Of a stretch of 64,000 nt of DNA, positions 26,701 through 34,401 are shown piece by piece. The stretch is from Hymenobacter aranciens. Its GTDB lineage: Bacteria > Bacteroidota > Bacteroidia > Cytophagales > Hymenobacteraceae. A program made the translations under genes and the position numbers. How positions within the stretch are numbered: position 1 is the stretch's first letter; each line of letters opens with the position of its first letter. The stretch spans positions 124,001 through 188,000 of the forward strand of contig NZ_JAUQSY010000006.1 in assembly GCF_030580865.1 (NCBI RefSeq). The letters run 5' to 3'. Under the pieces are notes generated by a model. The model did no database searches, was not told the DNA's origin, and saw only the letters and a program-made list of their open reading frames with translations.

Positions 26701-28206
26701 GCGCAGGCTGTTGAGCGTGGGCGACAGGCTGGCTACCACCGCGTCGGTACGCCCGCCGCGGTAACTGCTGCCGAAGCCGTTGGCCGTCGGGAAGTCGTTG
26801 GAGTTGGTAGTGGAGGCCACGTACACGTTACCGCTGCGGTCGAGCAGCACGTCGCCCCGGAAATAGTCGCCGTAGTTGTGGCATAGGCGCGGCGATGGGT
26901 CGGAGGCATCGAGCAGGCCGTCGTTGTCCGTACCGCCCAAAAAGGTACTGCCTACCAGCGAGTCGCCGGCCGCGCTGAGGCGCGTAACTACAAGGTCGGA
27001 GCCGTTGGGCAAGTCATAAGGCGGGCCGAATACAAAGAACGGCGGGAAGCTGTACGGCGACACCGTCGGGCCGCCGTTGAAGCTGCGGTCGTAGGCGCCG
27101 GTGGTGGTCGGAAAATCCGACGAGGAAGTGGTACCCAGCATCACCAGGTCGCCCTGGGCATTGGTGACGATGCTATGCGGAAACTCGCTGCTATTGCCAC
27201 CCAGGTAGGTAGCCCACACGCGGGCTGCCGGCCCGGTCACGTTCGGGTTATATTTAACGAGCGCAATGTCGCAGTCCAGCGCAAAACCCTGGTCGATGGT
27301 ACCATTGAAAGCCGTGCTGAAAGCGCCCACCGACGTGGGAAAGCCCGCTCCGAAGACAATGCCGCCCGAGTAGAGGTTGCCCTGCTGGTCGTAAGTGGCC
27401 GTGAAGCCCCAATTGTCAGCCGTTGAGTTAGTAAACGAAGAGAAAATAACCGTTGGGTCAATGGTCAGCGGCCGGTTGTGGTCGTATCTCCCCAGCCGGA
27501 AACGCACTTGCCGGCCCTTCAGGGCGTAGCGGCAGGCCACGGCCTGACGGCGGCCGGCGGCATCAGTTTGCCAGGCTCGCGGCATCAATTCGGTGATGGT
27601 GCCGACTGAGGTGGCGATGCGCAGGCGGCCTTCGCCATCCACGGTCAGCGCCTCGGCGCCTTCGTAGCGCAACACCACGCGGGCGGGGTCAGCATGCGGG
27701 GCCAGGTCGAAGTCGTATTCCAGCTGCTGGTCAGTATTTTCATAGAATTTCAGGTCGATACCCGGCCACAGCTCCTGGTACTGCACCTGCCGAAAGCCCG
27801 GCACGCGCCGCGCCCAGCGCTTCGGGTCGTTGCCCCGGAAGTAGCTGCGTTGCGCGCCCGTCGGCTCCGCGCTGCTGAGCTTGGCGGCGGCGTTGGCATC
27901 TTCAAAATGCACACGCACAGCGTGGCCGCGCAAGGGCCCAACCGGCGCGGTACCAGCCTCGCCATGATGCCCCGGCAGCCCCGCCAACAGTGCATACGAA
28001 AAGCCTTGTTGCTCCAGAAACAGCCGCCCGCCCGGCACCTCGGCCGCGTAGCGCGCCCGTGCATCGTGCTGGCCCTGATTGGGAATAAATTCCAGACTGC
28101 GCGGAATGGCGGGCGGCGCCACGACCTGCGGCGCTTGCTGCGCTGCCACCGGCTGGCTAGCCAGCAATCCACAACAAAACAGGAGATGAGTAAACCAGTG
28201 TTTCAT
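23725..28206 (-). CDS. Giant T9SS-exported protein with beta-propeller and Ig-like repeats
   Basis: A 1493-aa protein with a signal peptide (MKHWFTH, cleavage near PVAAQQ). Residues about 30-250 carry the FIPNQGQ start common to SBBP-type proteins. About 250-780 contain SBBP beta-propeller repeats (YLGG, DRSGNVYVAS, GGVYVAGGT). About 785-1315 hold roughly six Ig-like repeats of about 80 aa with GGTWTGPGVSG or GGxFSGPGV. A PKD domain (WDFGDGSQGAG..HTYTQAGTY) follows. The C-terminus (about 1410-1493) is a gliding-motility-type (type B) T9SS sorting domain, PNVITPNGDGDNDTF...WGRLVYES. It probably acts at the cell surface in adhesion. I use the ATG at 28206, two codons inside a TTG. Confidence 0.92.
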   Translation of the reverse strand: MKHWFTHLLFCCGLLASQPVAAQQAPQVVAPPAIPRSLEFIPNQGQHDARARYAAEVPGGRLFLEQQGFSYALLAGLPGHHGEAGTAPVGPLRGHAVRVHFEDANAAAKLSSAEPTGAQRSYFRGNDPKRWARRVPGFRQVQYQELWPGIDLKFYENTDQQLEYDFDLAPHADPARVVLRYEGAEALTVDGEGRLRIATSVGTITELMPRAWQTDAAGRRQAVACRYALKGRQVRFRLGRYDHNRPLTIDPTVIFSSFTNSTADNWGFTATYDQQGNLYSGGIVFGAGFPTSVGAFSTAFNGTIDQGFALDCDIALVKYNPNVTGPAARVWATYLGGNSSEFPHSIVTNAQGDLVMLGTTSSSDFPTTTGAYDRSFNGGPTVSPYSFPPFFVFGPPYDLPNGSDLVVTRLSAAGDSLVGSTFLGGTDNDGLLDASDPSPRLCHNYGDYFRGDVLLDRSGNVYVASTTNSNDFPTANGFGSSYRGGRTDAVVASLSPTLNSLRWSSLLGGAGADAAYSVQLDRSGGVYVAGGTTSADFPATGAAYQRTAGGDVDGFVAHISANGQALQQATYLGTAAYDQAYFLQLDTQGEVYLLGQTLGTVPISAGRYGVAGSRQYVQKLSARLDSLRFSTVVGSGRPTIDFSPTAFLVDECNRVYISGWGGGENRNARFGFTNGHVAGLPISTNAVQATTDSADFYLAQYGPEMSRLQYATFLGNNDGEGDHVDGGTCRFDPRGFVYHAVCSCGTQGAGFPIPPGANTYSATKGYPNCNLAAFKMNFETEFILTGTDTLICATAPPRLLAGTPTGGTWSGPGVSGNLTTGFFFTPSPALIGVQTLTYSITGASICGNSAPLRLRVVAPPTASFAALPAGPICLGRVPADSVALSGSPAGGVFSGPGVVRNQFFPSLAGAGLHTLSYTYTSTNLVCSATSTRSITVADSIFVRLPADTTVCLTGPNVLLRAQPSGGTWAGPGVSGSVGTGFTFAPAALTGPQTLTYTAPGAGPCGGVATRRITVAPPPTLIIAAPPLGTTYCPSAAPVALAATPAGGTFSGPGVSNGVFDPAVAGPGQHVISYNYAATATTCPATATLTLTVLPAITVTLRTDTTICVASQPLPLVATPGGGTWTGPGVSGSTATGFFFSPATVPLGPQTLAYAAPGANSCGGTATKRVTVVPVPTASIAALSATCASSAALPLSASPAGGIFSGSGVLGNTFAPNLAGPGQHVITYTYLAPGLDCPAQASTIVSVAAPTVVQVPADTIICGGQNLRLPLRATPAGGTWTGPGVSFSPPTGYMLDLPATATGITALTYTYAAGICTTVASRRVEVVPLPLLSATWEPGNSCPDNRTAPLRLLFKASSTAPSGTVAWDFGDGSQGAGLTTEHTYTQAGTYQPRATLAYGSVNCQVQQNLPPIEVKAQLVPNVITPNGDGDNDTFKPVFACAPHLRIYSRWGRLVYESANYANDWGAEGLSAGLYYYRLEVPGNAAVNGWLEVVR

Positions 28207-28426
28207 AAACAATGCAGACGGGCCGCAGCCCTGCTAAGTTCCAGCCCGGTGGCCGCGCACGAACCCCGGACGCGATGAAGGTAAGCGCCTTTCTGCCAAT
28301 TCGCAATCCGAGGCCGCCGGGTTGCTTTCTGCTCCCGGCCAATGCCCTTATTTGCCCCGCCAAAGAGCCTCCGGTTGGCCCATTGCGAAGCGTTTCCGTC
28401 AGCCGGCCGCTTACTTTGCGGGCTCC

Positions 28427-29020
28427 ATGAAAAACGCTCTGCTCCGCCCGCTGCTCGAAGTAGCCCTATTGCTGCTCGTGGCGCTGGGCATCACGCGCTG
28501 GCTGACGGGCTTATTCGGGGTACGGGTTAAACTATTGCGGCTCAGCGCAGGGCGGCAACTAAGGCTGGCTTTCTGGCCCTTGCTGGCGCTGGATGCCAGC
28601 CTGAGCGCCGTATCGGCGATGTTGCTCAATGGCCGCTCGGCCCAGGGCTTCGAGTGGGTACTGGCCGCTGTTTTCTTCGGCCTGACGCTGACCTTGAGCT
28701 TGCCCGCATTTGTATTGCACGTCCGCTACTGGCTACTGAACAACGGCACCGAAGTGATTTTTCAGCCTGAGGCCAACCAGTTTGAAATTTACGAGCAAGG
28801 CCAACGGCAGTTTTTCAACTACCGCGACATCCTGAAAGTAGAACGCGTGAGTTGCCGGGCCCGGCGTACGTTCTGGGTTAATTACGACTATCTGCGCCTG
28901 CATCTGGCCGATGGCCGCATCCTCACGCTCACTTCCCTGCTCGGTGATTTGGAGCCGCTGACCACGTTTCTGCGCTCGGCGCCTACTGAGCGGCGGGCCG
29001 TGGCGTGGTGCTGGGTGTAA
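28427..29020 (+). CDS. Membrane protein, unknown
   Basis: A 197-aa protein. Two or three hydrophobic segments occupy about residues 5-110 (LLEVALLLLVALGI, LAFWPLLALDASLSAVSAML, WVLAAVFFGLTLTLSLPAF). The C-terminal half is soluble with strands ending in EVIFQPEANQFEIYEQG, RDILKVERVSC and DYLRLHLADGRILTLTSLL, a pattern like PH-type domains of small bacterial membrane proteins. The start is the ATG at 28427: it follows the sequence TTACTTTG (28411-28418) by only 8 bases, and the upstream frame is Pro/Arg-rich. Confidence 0.7.
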   Translation: MKNALLRPLLEVALLLLVALGITRWLTGLFGVRVKLLRLSAGRQLRLAFWPLLALDASLSAVSAMLLNGRSAQGFEWVLAAVFFGLTLTLSLPAFVLHVRYWLLNNGTEVIFQPEANQFEIYEQGQRQFFNYRDILKVERVSCRARRTFWVNYDYLRLHLADGRILTLTSLLGDLEPLTTFLRSAPTERRAVAWCWV

Positions 29021-29025
29021 AACCG

Positions 29026-30447
29026 CTATTGCGGATTCAGTTTCCGCTTGTAAACCTTAGGGATAACCGTCGGCTCATAGGCACCAAACACGCTCGGGGC
29101 GCGGCGCTGCAAACGCGACAACAGACCCTCCTGGTCCACGAGGTAAGCGGGCGGGTCAGCGGCCACCTGCCGGGCAATGCGCACCACGGCCGCGTACTCG
29201 CCGAGGTGGCCAAAGTCGTCCTGCGCCAGTTCCCAATCGAGGTAGGGCGTGGCAAGTTTATTACTGATATACGGCCGGTTATCATTGCCCAGCACCAGAA
29301 TGTGGTGGCCGCGCAACTGCGCCAGCGCCGGGTCGGGTTGCATGCCGAAGCGGCTTTCGGCCGGCAGATGCAGCAGGGTTTCGAGGCCCGGCACCTGGGC
29401 CCGGTAGCGCAGCGTGACGGTGCCCGCCAGCACAAACAGCAAGAACAGTTCGGGCAGCCAGCGTAGCCGGGCTTTCTGCCACAGAAAGAGGCCGAAGTAC
29501 GCCAGCGGCGGCAATATCAGCACCTGGGCGCCGGCGGCTGCCCCCTGCCCCACCGCCCCGGCCACAATGGCCACCAGCAGCCACACCAGCATCAGCTGCC
29601 GGAATTTGGTTTGGAACACCAGCCCCAGCGGCACCGTGGCCGACCGCAGCAAGGCCAGCACCAGCACCAGCGCCGGCAGCGCCAGCAGCCCCAGCTGCAG
29701 GGCGCCCGGCAGGGCATCTACCTCCATATCAGCCAGACCGGCCTCGAAGTGAAAGCGCACGAAGCCCGGCAGCGCCTCGTTGTAGAAAAAGTACGTAGCT
29801 ACCAGCGCGTACGGAAACGCCACCCCGCACAGAAACAGCAGAAAGCTGCGAAACGCATTGGCCGCAAACACGATAATGGCAAACAAGGCCACGGCAATAA
29901 ACAGCCCCAGCGGCAGGTAGCACAGCGCCCCCAGCCCCACCAGAAACCCCGCCCGAAACAGCCGCCGGTTGTCGTAGCCCTCCCGCGAGGTCGAAAGCAA
30001 AGCACTCAGCGAAAACACGATAAACGTGTGCCCCAGCAGCAGCGCCGACAGCGTATCCAAATCGGTGCTGACGCTTCCCAGCAGCAGGTAGGTAAGCGCC
30101 CCAATGTAGCCGCGCTCGGGGTGCACGTCGTAGCGGTTGAACACCGCATTGAGCCGTAGCGCCTGAGCTATTAACAATGTCAAAGCCAGCATTCTATACA
30201 GCCACACCGGCCGACTTGCCACTGCCTCCAGGCCAGCGAAAAAGGCCGCCGCCAGCGGCGCCGTGCCGTCGTAGAGGTCGCGGTAGGGCATGGCGCCGGC
30301 ATGCAGCCGCTCGCCCACGAGCAGGGCCCGCAACTCGGCGGCCGTGAGGGGCAGGCCCAGCCACAGCAGCGGCAGGCGCAGGGCCAGCACCAGCAGCAGC
30401 AGGGCCAGCAGCTGGGCCGGCAAGGAGCTTTTGAAGAAGCGGAGCAA
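29026..30447 (-). CDS. Polytopic membrane protein (DUF6427-like, GT-C-type)
   Basis: A 473-aa protein with about 11 membrane segments and a soluble C-terminal domain (about 365-473, QLRGHHILVLGNDNRPYISN). Between TM1 and TM2 there is a periplasmic loop with RDLYDGTAPLAA, a location where GT-C glycosyltransferases carry their catalytic Asp. The overall layout fits the Bacteroidota DUF6427 family of unknown function. The start is TTG at 30447; no ATG precedes the first TM segment. It converges on the membrane protein to its left with only 5 bases between the stops. Confidence 0.75.
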   Translation of the reverse strand: MLRFFKSSLPAQLLALLLLVLALRLPLLWLGLPLTAAELRALLVGERLHAGAMPYRDLYDGTAPLAAAFFAGLEAVASRPVWLYRMLALTLLIAQALRLNAVFNRYDVHPERGYIGALTYLLLGSVSTDLDTLSALLLGHTFIVFSLSALLSTSREGYDNRRLFRAGFLVGLGALCYLPLGLFIAVALFAIIVFAANAFRSFLLFLCGVAFPYALVATYFFYNEALPGFVRFHFEAGLADMEVDALPGALQLGLLALPALVLVLALLRSATVPLGLVFQTKFRQLMLVWLLVAIVAGAVGQGAAAGAQVLILPPLAYFGLFLWQKARLRWLPELFLLFVLAGTVTLRYRAQVPGLETLLHLPAESRFGMQPDPALAQLRGHHILVLGNDNRPYISNKLATPYLDWELAQDDFGHLGEYAAVVRIARQVAADPPAYLVDQEGLLSRLQRRAPSVFGAYEPTVIPKVYKRKLNPQ

Positions 30448-30519
30448 GGAGCGAAATGATGGCGGAGTTCCGACTGCAAAGATTCACCGGAACTGCCAAG
30501 TGGCTCACCCCAGCCGTGC

Positions 30520-30972
30520 CTAGTAGCTGCGAAAGTCCTCGCAGTTCAGCCGTTGCTTAACTGCCGAATCCCGTGCGGCGATGTGCAGACTGCCCAGCTT
30601 CTGCGTCAGGTCAGGAGCCTCGTACACGTCCACGGTCAGCTCGTTATGATACCAATGGGGTACAAACCGCAAGCTGTCGGTTACCCAATTTGCCCGGGTG
30701 CTGGGGCGGCACCAGCCAATTTCAGTTGCACTCAATCTTCCCCAAAAGCCGGACTCGTCGTAGGCCGAAAATGAGCCTGGCGCGTCGCTGCCGATGCCTT
30801 TTAGGAGATTGAATTCATACTGAATCCGAATAGTTTCAGCTTGCTCCGGATTCGAGAAGCGGGCGGTAGGGCTTGGTCCACAGGCGCTGAGTAGCCCCAC
30901 CAGCAGGGCACCAGTTAGGCTTGTTGGCAACGGTTTCCAAGCATAAGCAAAACGGTTTCGGGGAATGGCCAT
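30520..30972 (-). CDS. Lipoprotein, unknown
   Basis: A 150-aa protein with a positively charged N-terminus, hydrophobic stretch and lipobox at Cys31 (LLSAC). The mature part is rich in Trp, Tyr and charged residues (WGRLSATEIGWC, FVPHWYHNELTVDVYEAPDL) and ends near NCEDFRSY. No family recognised. It is divergent from rbfA. Confidence 0.65.
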   Translation of the reverse strand: MAIPRNRFAYAWKPLPTSLTGALLVGLLSACGPSPTARFSNPEQAETIRIQYEFNLLKGIGSDAPGSFSAYDESGFWGRLSATEIGWCRPSTRANWVTDSLRFVPHWYHNELTVDVYEAPDLTQKLGSLHIAARDSAVKQRLNCEDFRSY

Positions 30973-31028
30973 CGATACTTTATAAACGCAGGGCCAAGTT
31001 AGGACGCAAACCGCAACGGCCTAGCCCG

Positions 31029-31036
31029 TACCTTTG
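31029..31036 (+). promoter_or_regulatory. -7 element close to the rbfA start
   Basis: TACCTTTG, an exact TAnnTTTG match, ends 8 bases before the rbfA ATG (31045). Transcription from it would begin at or within about 2 bases of the start codon. Confidence 0.5.
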
Positions 31037-31044
31037 CAAGTCAT

Positions 31045-31467
31045 ATGGAAAGCAAACGACAACAGAAAATGGCCAGCCTGCTCCAACAGGAGCTGGCAGC
31101 CGTGCTTCAACGCGACCTGCCGCACCTTTTTAACGGTGGTTTGGCTCCCGGCATCAGCACCGTGCGCGTGACGCCCGACCTGGGCCAGGCCCGCGTGTAC
31201 CTGAGCCTGCTGCTGAGCACCGACGCCGACGCCCGCCTAGCCGCCGTGCAGGACAACGTGAAGGAAATCCGCCACGCTCTGGCCAAGCGCATCCGCAAGA
31301 CGGCCCGCGTGGTGCCCGAGCTCATTTTCTTCCACGACGATAGCGCCGCCTATGCCGCTCACATGGACCAGGTGCTGAGCACGCTGCACATTCCGGCCGA
31401 GTCGAAGGAGGTGGATGAGACGGAAAAGCCTAAACTACCCAAGCTCTTTAACTCGAAAGGCGAATAG
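31045..31467 (+). CDS. rbfA: Ribosome-binding factor A
   Basis: A 140-aa RbfA, which binds the 30S subunit and helps 16S rRNA 5'-end maturation and cold adaptation. The N-terminus SKRQQKMASLLQQELAAVL is the family's first helix. A KH-like core follows (STVRVTPDLGQARVYLSLL, then KEIRHALAKRIRKTARVVPELIFFHDD). The C-terminal tail is longer than in E. coli and charged. A methyltransferase follows. The next ribosome- or envelope-biogenesis gene, a LolC/E-like permease, lies 1.6 kb downstream; this linkage is common in Bacteroidota. Confidence 0.95.
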   Translation: MESKRQQKMASLLQQELAAVLQRDLPHLFNGGLAPGISTVRVTPDLGQARVYLSLLLSTDADARLAAVQDNVKEIRHALAKRIRKTARVVPELIFFHDDSAAYAAHMDQVLSTLHIPAESKEVDETEKPKLPKLFNSKGE

Positions 31468-31475
31468 GGGGCGGT

Positions 31476-31562
31476 ATTGGTTTTTACATGCTGGGTATTA
31501 GGGATTAGCAAACTTTTCCAAAAACCGGATACCCAACACCTAAAACCCAACCCCAATACCAA
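31476..31562. repeat. Imperfect inverted repeat
   Basis: GGTATTGGTTTT near 31474-31485 and CTGGGTATTAGG face AACCCAACCCCAATACC at 31545-31561 and GGATACCCAACACC. It fills the gap between rbfA and the methyltransferase and looks like a decayed mobile palindrome. Confidence 0.5.
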
Positions 31563-32417
31563 TTGCCTTTACCAGCGGGTCTTTGCCCACTTCTTAGCTT
31601 ATTCCCTTTGTACTACGACCCGATTAAAAAGACGCTCGGCGAGGTTTTCAACCGCACCCCCTTGCTACGCCGACTCTTCTATAACCTGCTCGACCTCTTG
31701 CTACTGCGTACCTGGCACGTGCACCGCGAGCTGCGCCAGTGGGCCAAAGGCCGCACCCAGGAGCCGATGACCATTCTCGATGCCGGCTCCGGCTACGGCC
31801 AGTACAGCTACTGGCTGAGCGGCCTGAGCCAGAAATGGAATATCCTGGCCGTGGACGTGAAGGACGAGCAAGTAGCTGATTCTAATCAGTTTTTCCGCCA
31901 AATCGGCCGCACCAACGTGCAGTTTGCTGTGCAGGACCTCGTGCTCTACCAGGAGCCCAACGCCTTCGACCTCGCCCTGTCGGTGGACGTGATGGAGCAC
32001 ATTCTGGAAGACGTGGAGGTGTTCCGCAACATCCATGCTTCGCTCAAAGACGGCGGTATGCTGCTCATTTCCACTCCTTCAGACCAAGGCGGCTCCGATG
32101 TGCACGACGACGGCGAAACATCCTTCATCGAGGAGCACGTGCGCGACGGCTATAACATCCACGAAATCCAGCAGAAGCTACGCACCGCTGGCTTCGAGCG
32201 CATTGAGGCCCGCTACAGCTACGGCGAACCCGGCCAGATTTCCTGGCGCCTGAGCATGAAATACCCCATCCTGATGCTGGGCAAGTCGCGGCTATTTTTC
32301 ATTTTGCTGCCGTTTTACTACCTGGTTACGTTCCCCTTCTGCCTGCTCCTCAACTGGCTCGATGCCCGCACCACGCATACTTCGGGCACAGGGCTGATTG
32401 TGAAAGCCTGGAAGTAA
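31563..32417 (+). CDS. Class I SAM-dependent methyltransferase
   Basis: A 284-aa protein. Motif I is ILDAGSGYGQYSYWL near residues 70-84, motif II ends in LAVDVKDEQ, and the post-II region DLALSVDVMEHILEDVEVFRNI is characteristic of Methyltransf_11/25 enzymes. A hydrophobic C-terminal segment (FFILLPFYYLVTFPFCLLLNWL) may anchor it to the membrane. The substrate is unknown. The frame opens at TTG 31563; a second TTG at 31608 (before YYDPIKK) is an equally likely start. Confidence 0.85.
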   Translation: MPLPAGLCPLLSLFPLYYDPIKKTLGEVFNRTPLLRRLFYNLLDLLLLRTWHVHRELRQWAKGRTQEPMTILDAGSGYGQYSYWLSGLSQKWNILAVDVKDEQVADSNQFFRQIGRTNVQFAVQDLVLYQEPNAFDLALSVDVMEHILEDVEVFRNIHASLKDGGMLLISTPSDQGGSDVHDDGETSFIEEHVRDGYNIHEIQQKLRTAGFERIEARYSYGEPGQISWRLSMKYPILMLGKSRLFFILLPFYYLVTFPFCLLLNWLDARTTHTSGTGLIVKAWK

Positions 32418-32472
32418 CACTGACGCAATTTTGTCGTATATTTAAACCGAATTCGAAACAAACTTCTGTTTT

Positions 32473-33027
32473 ATGTCCGACGCTTTAGAATTTACCCGCC
32501 TGGCCGAGCTCCTCATCAGCCGCCAGGACCAGCAGCAACAACAGCTTGAGTTGCTTACGGCTAGCGTAAGCAAACTAACCAACCAATCCGCCGATACCAA
32601 GCTGATTATCGCGCAAAACCAGGAACGAATCGCGCAGAATGAGCAAGGTCTTGCCAAACATGACCTGGTCATTGCTCAAAACCGGGAGCGTATCGCCCAG
32701 AATGAGCGGGTAATTGAAGTATTCGGCGAAGTGCAACAGCGCATTATCAATCAGCTGGAACTCATCTATACTGAGCAACAGCGTTTCAATCGACGCCAGG
32801 AAAATTTTAACCAACGTCAGGAAGAATTCAACCAACGTCAGGAAGGATTCAACCAACGCCAGGATGATTTCAACATCATTTTCCTGGAAGAGCTGCGGGA
32901 GCTCAAGGGCGATGTCCGCGAAATACGCCGGGATATCAAAGACCTTCGCGATGTAGTGCTGACTCAGCACGAAGAACGGCTGCGCCGGCTCGAAGATTTT
33001 ATGAATGGCTTCAAGAACGCAGCTTAA
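32473..33027 (+). CDS. Coiled-coil protein with heptad repeats
   Basis: A 184-aa cytoplasmic protein, almost entirely predicted coiled coil. Residues about 20-95 have NQERIAQNEQGLAKHD-type repeats. About 108-136 hold four exact-register 7-residue units FNxRQxx, encoded by a 21-bp DNA repeat. The C-terminus (LRELKGDVREIRRDIKDLRDVV...HEERLRRLEDFM) resembles proteins annotated only as hypothetical or with weak similarity to tropomyosin and t-SNARE models. Function unknown. The heptad number could vary between strains by slippage. Confidence 0.78.
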   Translation: MSDALEFTRLAELLISRQDQQQQQLELLTASVSKLTNQSADTKLIIAQNQERIAQNEQGLAKHDLVIAQNRERIAQNERVIEVFGEVQQRIINQLELIYTEQQRFNRRQENFNQRQEEFNQRQEGFNQRQDDFNIIFLEELRELKGDVREIRRDIKDLRDVVLTQHEERLRRLEDFMNGFKNAA

Positions 33028-33067
33028 CTTCGCTTTTCACCGACTCGTACACGCTTAAAATTCCTCG

Positions 33068-34297
33068 GTGAACGTCCCTCTCCTCATTGCCCGGCGCTAC
33101 TTTCGTTCCAAGAACAAGCGCAACATCATTTCCATCATCTCCAACATTTCGATGATTGGGGTGGCGGTGGGCACGGCTGCGCTCATCATCGTGCTATCGG
33201 TGTTCAATGGGCTGGAAGACCTGGTGCGCACGCTCTACGGCAAATCGGACCCGAACCTGGTGATTTCGGCCCGCAAGGGCAAGGCCTTTCCCGTCGATAC
33301 CGTGCTGCTGACGCGGCTGCGCGCCGCGCCCGGTGTGGGGCTGCTCACGGAGGTCATCGAAGACAATGCGCTGCTACAATACCACGACCGCCAGATGGTG
33401 GTGAAAATGCGTGGCCTGTCGGATAATTACTTTGGCCAGAGCGGTATCGACTCCAGCCTGCGCGAGAAGGACCACCGCCTGCGCCGCGACGGCCTCGACT
33501 TTGCCATTGTGGGCGCCGGCGTGCAGCACGAGCTCAGCATCACGCTCAACAACCGCCTGGCGCCGCTGAAGATGCTGTACCCCCGCCACGCCGGCCGCAA
33601 AACCCTCAGCATGAATCCCGACCAGGCGTTCAACGAGCAGGAGCTGTTTGCCGGCGACGTGTTTCTCATCGAGCAGCACATGGACGACAGCTACATCTTC
33701 GTGCCCCTCAGTTTCGCCCAGCGCCTGCTCGGCTACGGCGACCGTCGCACCGCACTCTACGTGAAAGTGAGCGAAAGCTTTCAGATTGAGGGCGTAAAGA
33801 ATGAGTTGCGCAAAATCCTCGGCCCCGATTTCACGGTGCTCGACTCCGACGAGCAGCACGTGAGCCTGCTCAAGGCCATCAAGGTGGAGAAACTGTTCGT
33901 TTTCATCACCTTTGCTTTCATTCTGCTCATCGCCTCGCTCAATATTTTCTTCTCGCTGTCGATGCTCGTCATCGACAAGAAGAAGGACATTGCGGTGCTG
34001 CAGGCCCTAGGGGCCAGCCAGAAAGCTATTCGGCGCACGTTTTTGCTGGTGGGGGCCATTGTGGCGTTCGTGGGGGCCGCCTTCGGGCTGGTATTCGGCG
34101 TCACTATCTGCTTTTTCCAGCAGCAATTCGGGCTGGTGAGCATGGGCATGGCGACCAGCGTAGTTGATTCGTACCCGGTGAAGATGCAGCTTTCCGACAT
34201 CGTCTTTACCTGCGTGGCCATTATCATCATCACCCTGGCCGTGAGCATCCGGCCGGCCATGAACGCCAGCACGCTGGAAGTGCGGGAGAACCTGTAA
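33068..34297 (+). CDS. LolC/LolE-family ABC transporter permease
   Basis: A 409-aa permease of the FtsX/MacB type. It has the LolC/E N-terminal signature IARRYFRSKNKRNIISIISNIS, TM1 (VAVGTAALIIVLSVFNGLEDLV), a long periplasmic domain (about 45-270), and three C-terminal TM segments with the linker DKKKDIAVLQALGAS between TM2 and TM3. LolCDE moves lipoproteins from the inner to the outer membrane. Neither a LolD ATPase nor a second permease is adjacent, as is usual in Bacteroidota. The start is GTG at 33068. Confidence 0.9.
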   Translation: MNVPLLIARRYFRSKNKRNIISIISNISMIGVAVGTAALIIVLSVFNGLEDLVRTLYGKSDPNLVISARKGKAFPVDTVLLTRLRAAPGVGLLTEVIEDNALLQYHDRQMVVKMRGLSDNYFGQSGIDSSLREKDHRLRRDGLDFAIVGAGVQHELSITLNNRLAPLKMLYPRHAGRKTLSMNPDQAFNEQELFAGDVFLIEQHMDDSYIFVPLSFAQRLLGYGDRRTALYVKVSESFQIEGVKNELRKILGPDFTVLDSDEQHVSLLKAIKVEKLFVFITFAFILLIASLNIFFSLSMLVIDKKKDIAVLQALGASQKAIRRTFLLVGAIVAFVGAAFGLVFGVTICFFQQQFGLVSMGMATSVVDSYPVKMQLSDIVFTCVAIIIITLAVSIRPAMNASTLEVRENL

Positions 34298-34401
34298 CGC
34301 GGGCCTTCTTTTTAATTTATTTTTAACCATTTCCGCGCTTTCTTCATTTCCCATTTCGCTGTCCGGGCTTAACTTGCGTATTCCTCCCCGCATGCCCGGA
34401 T

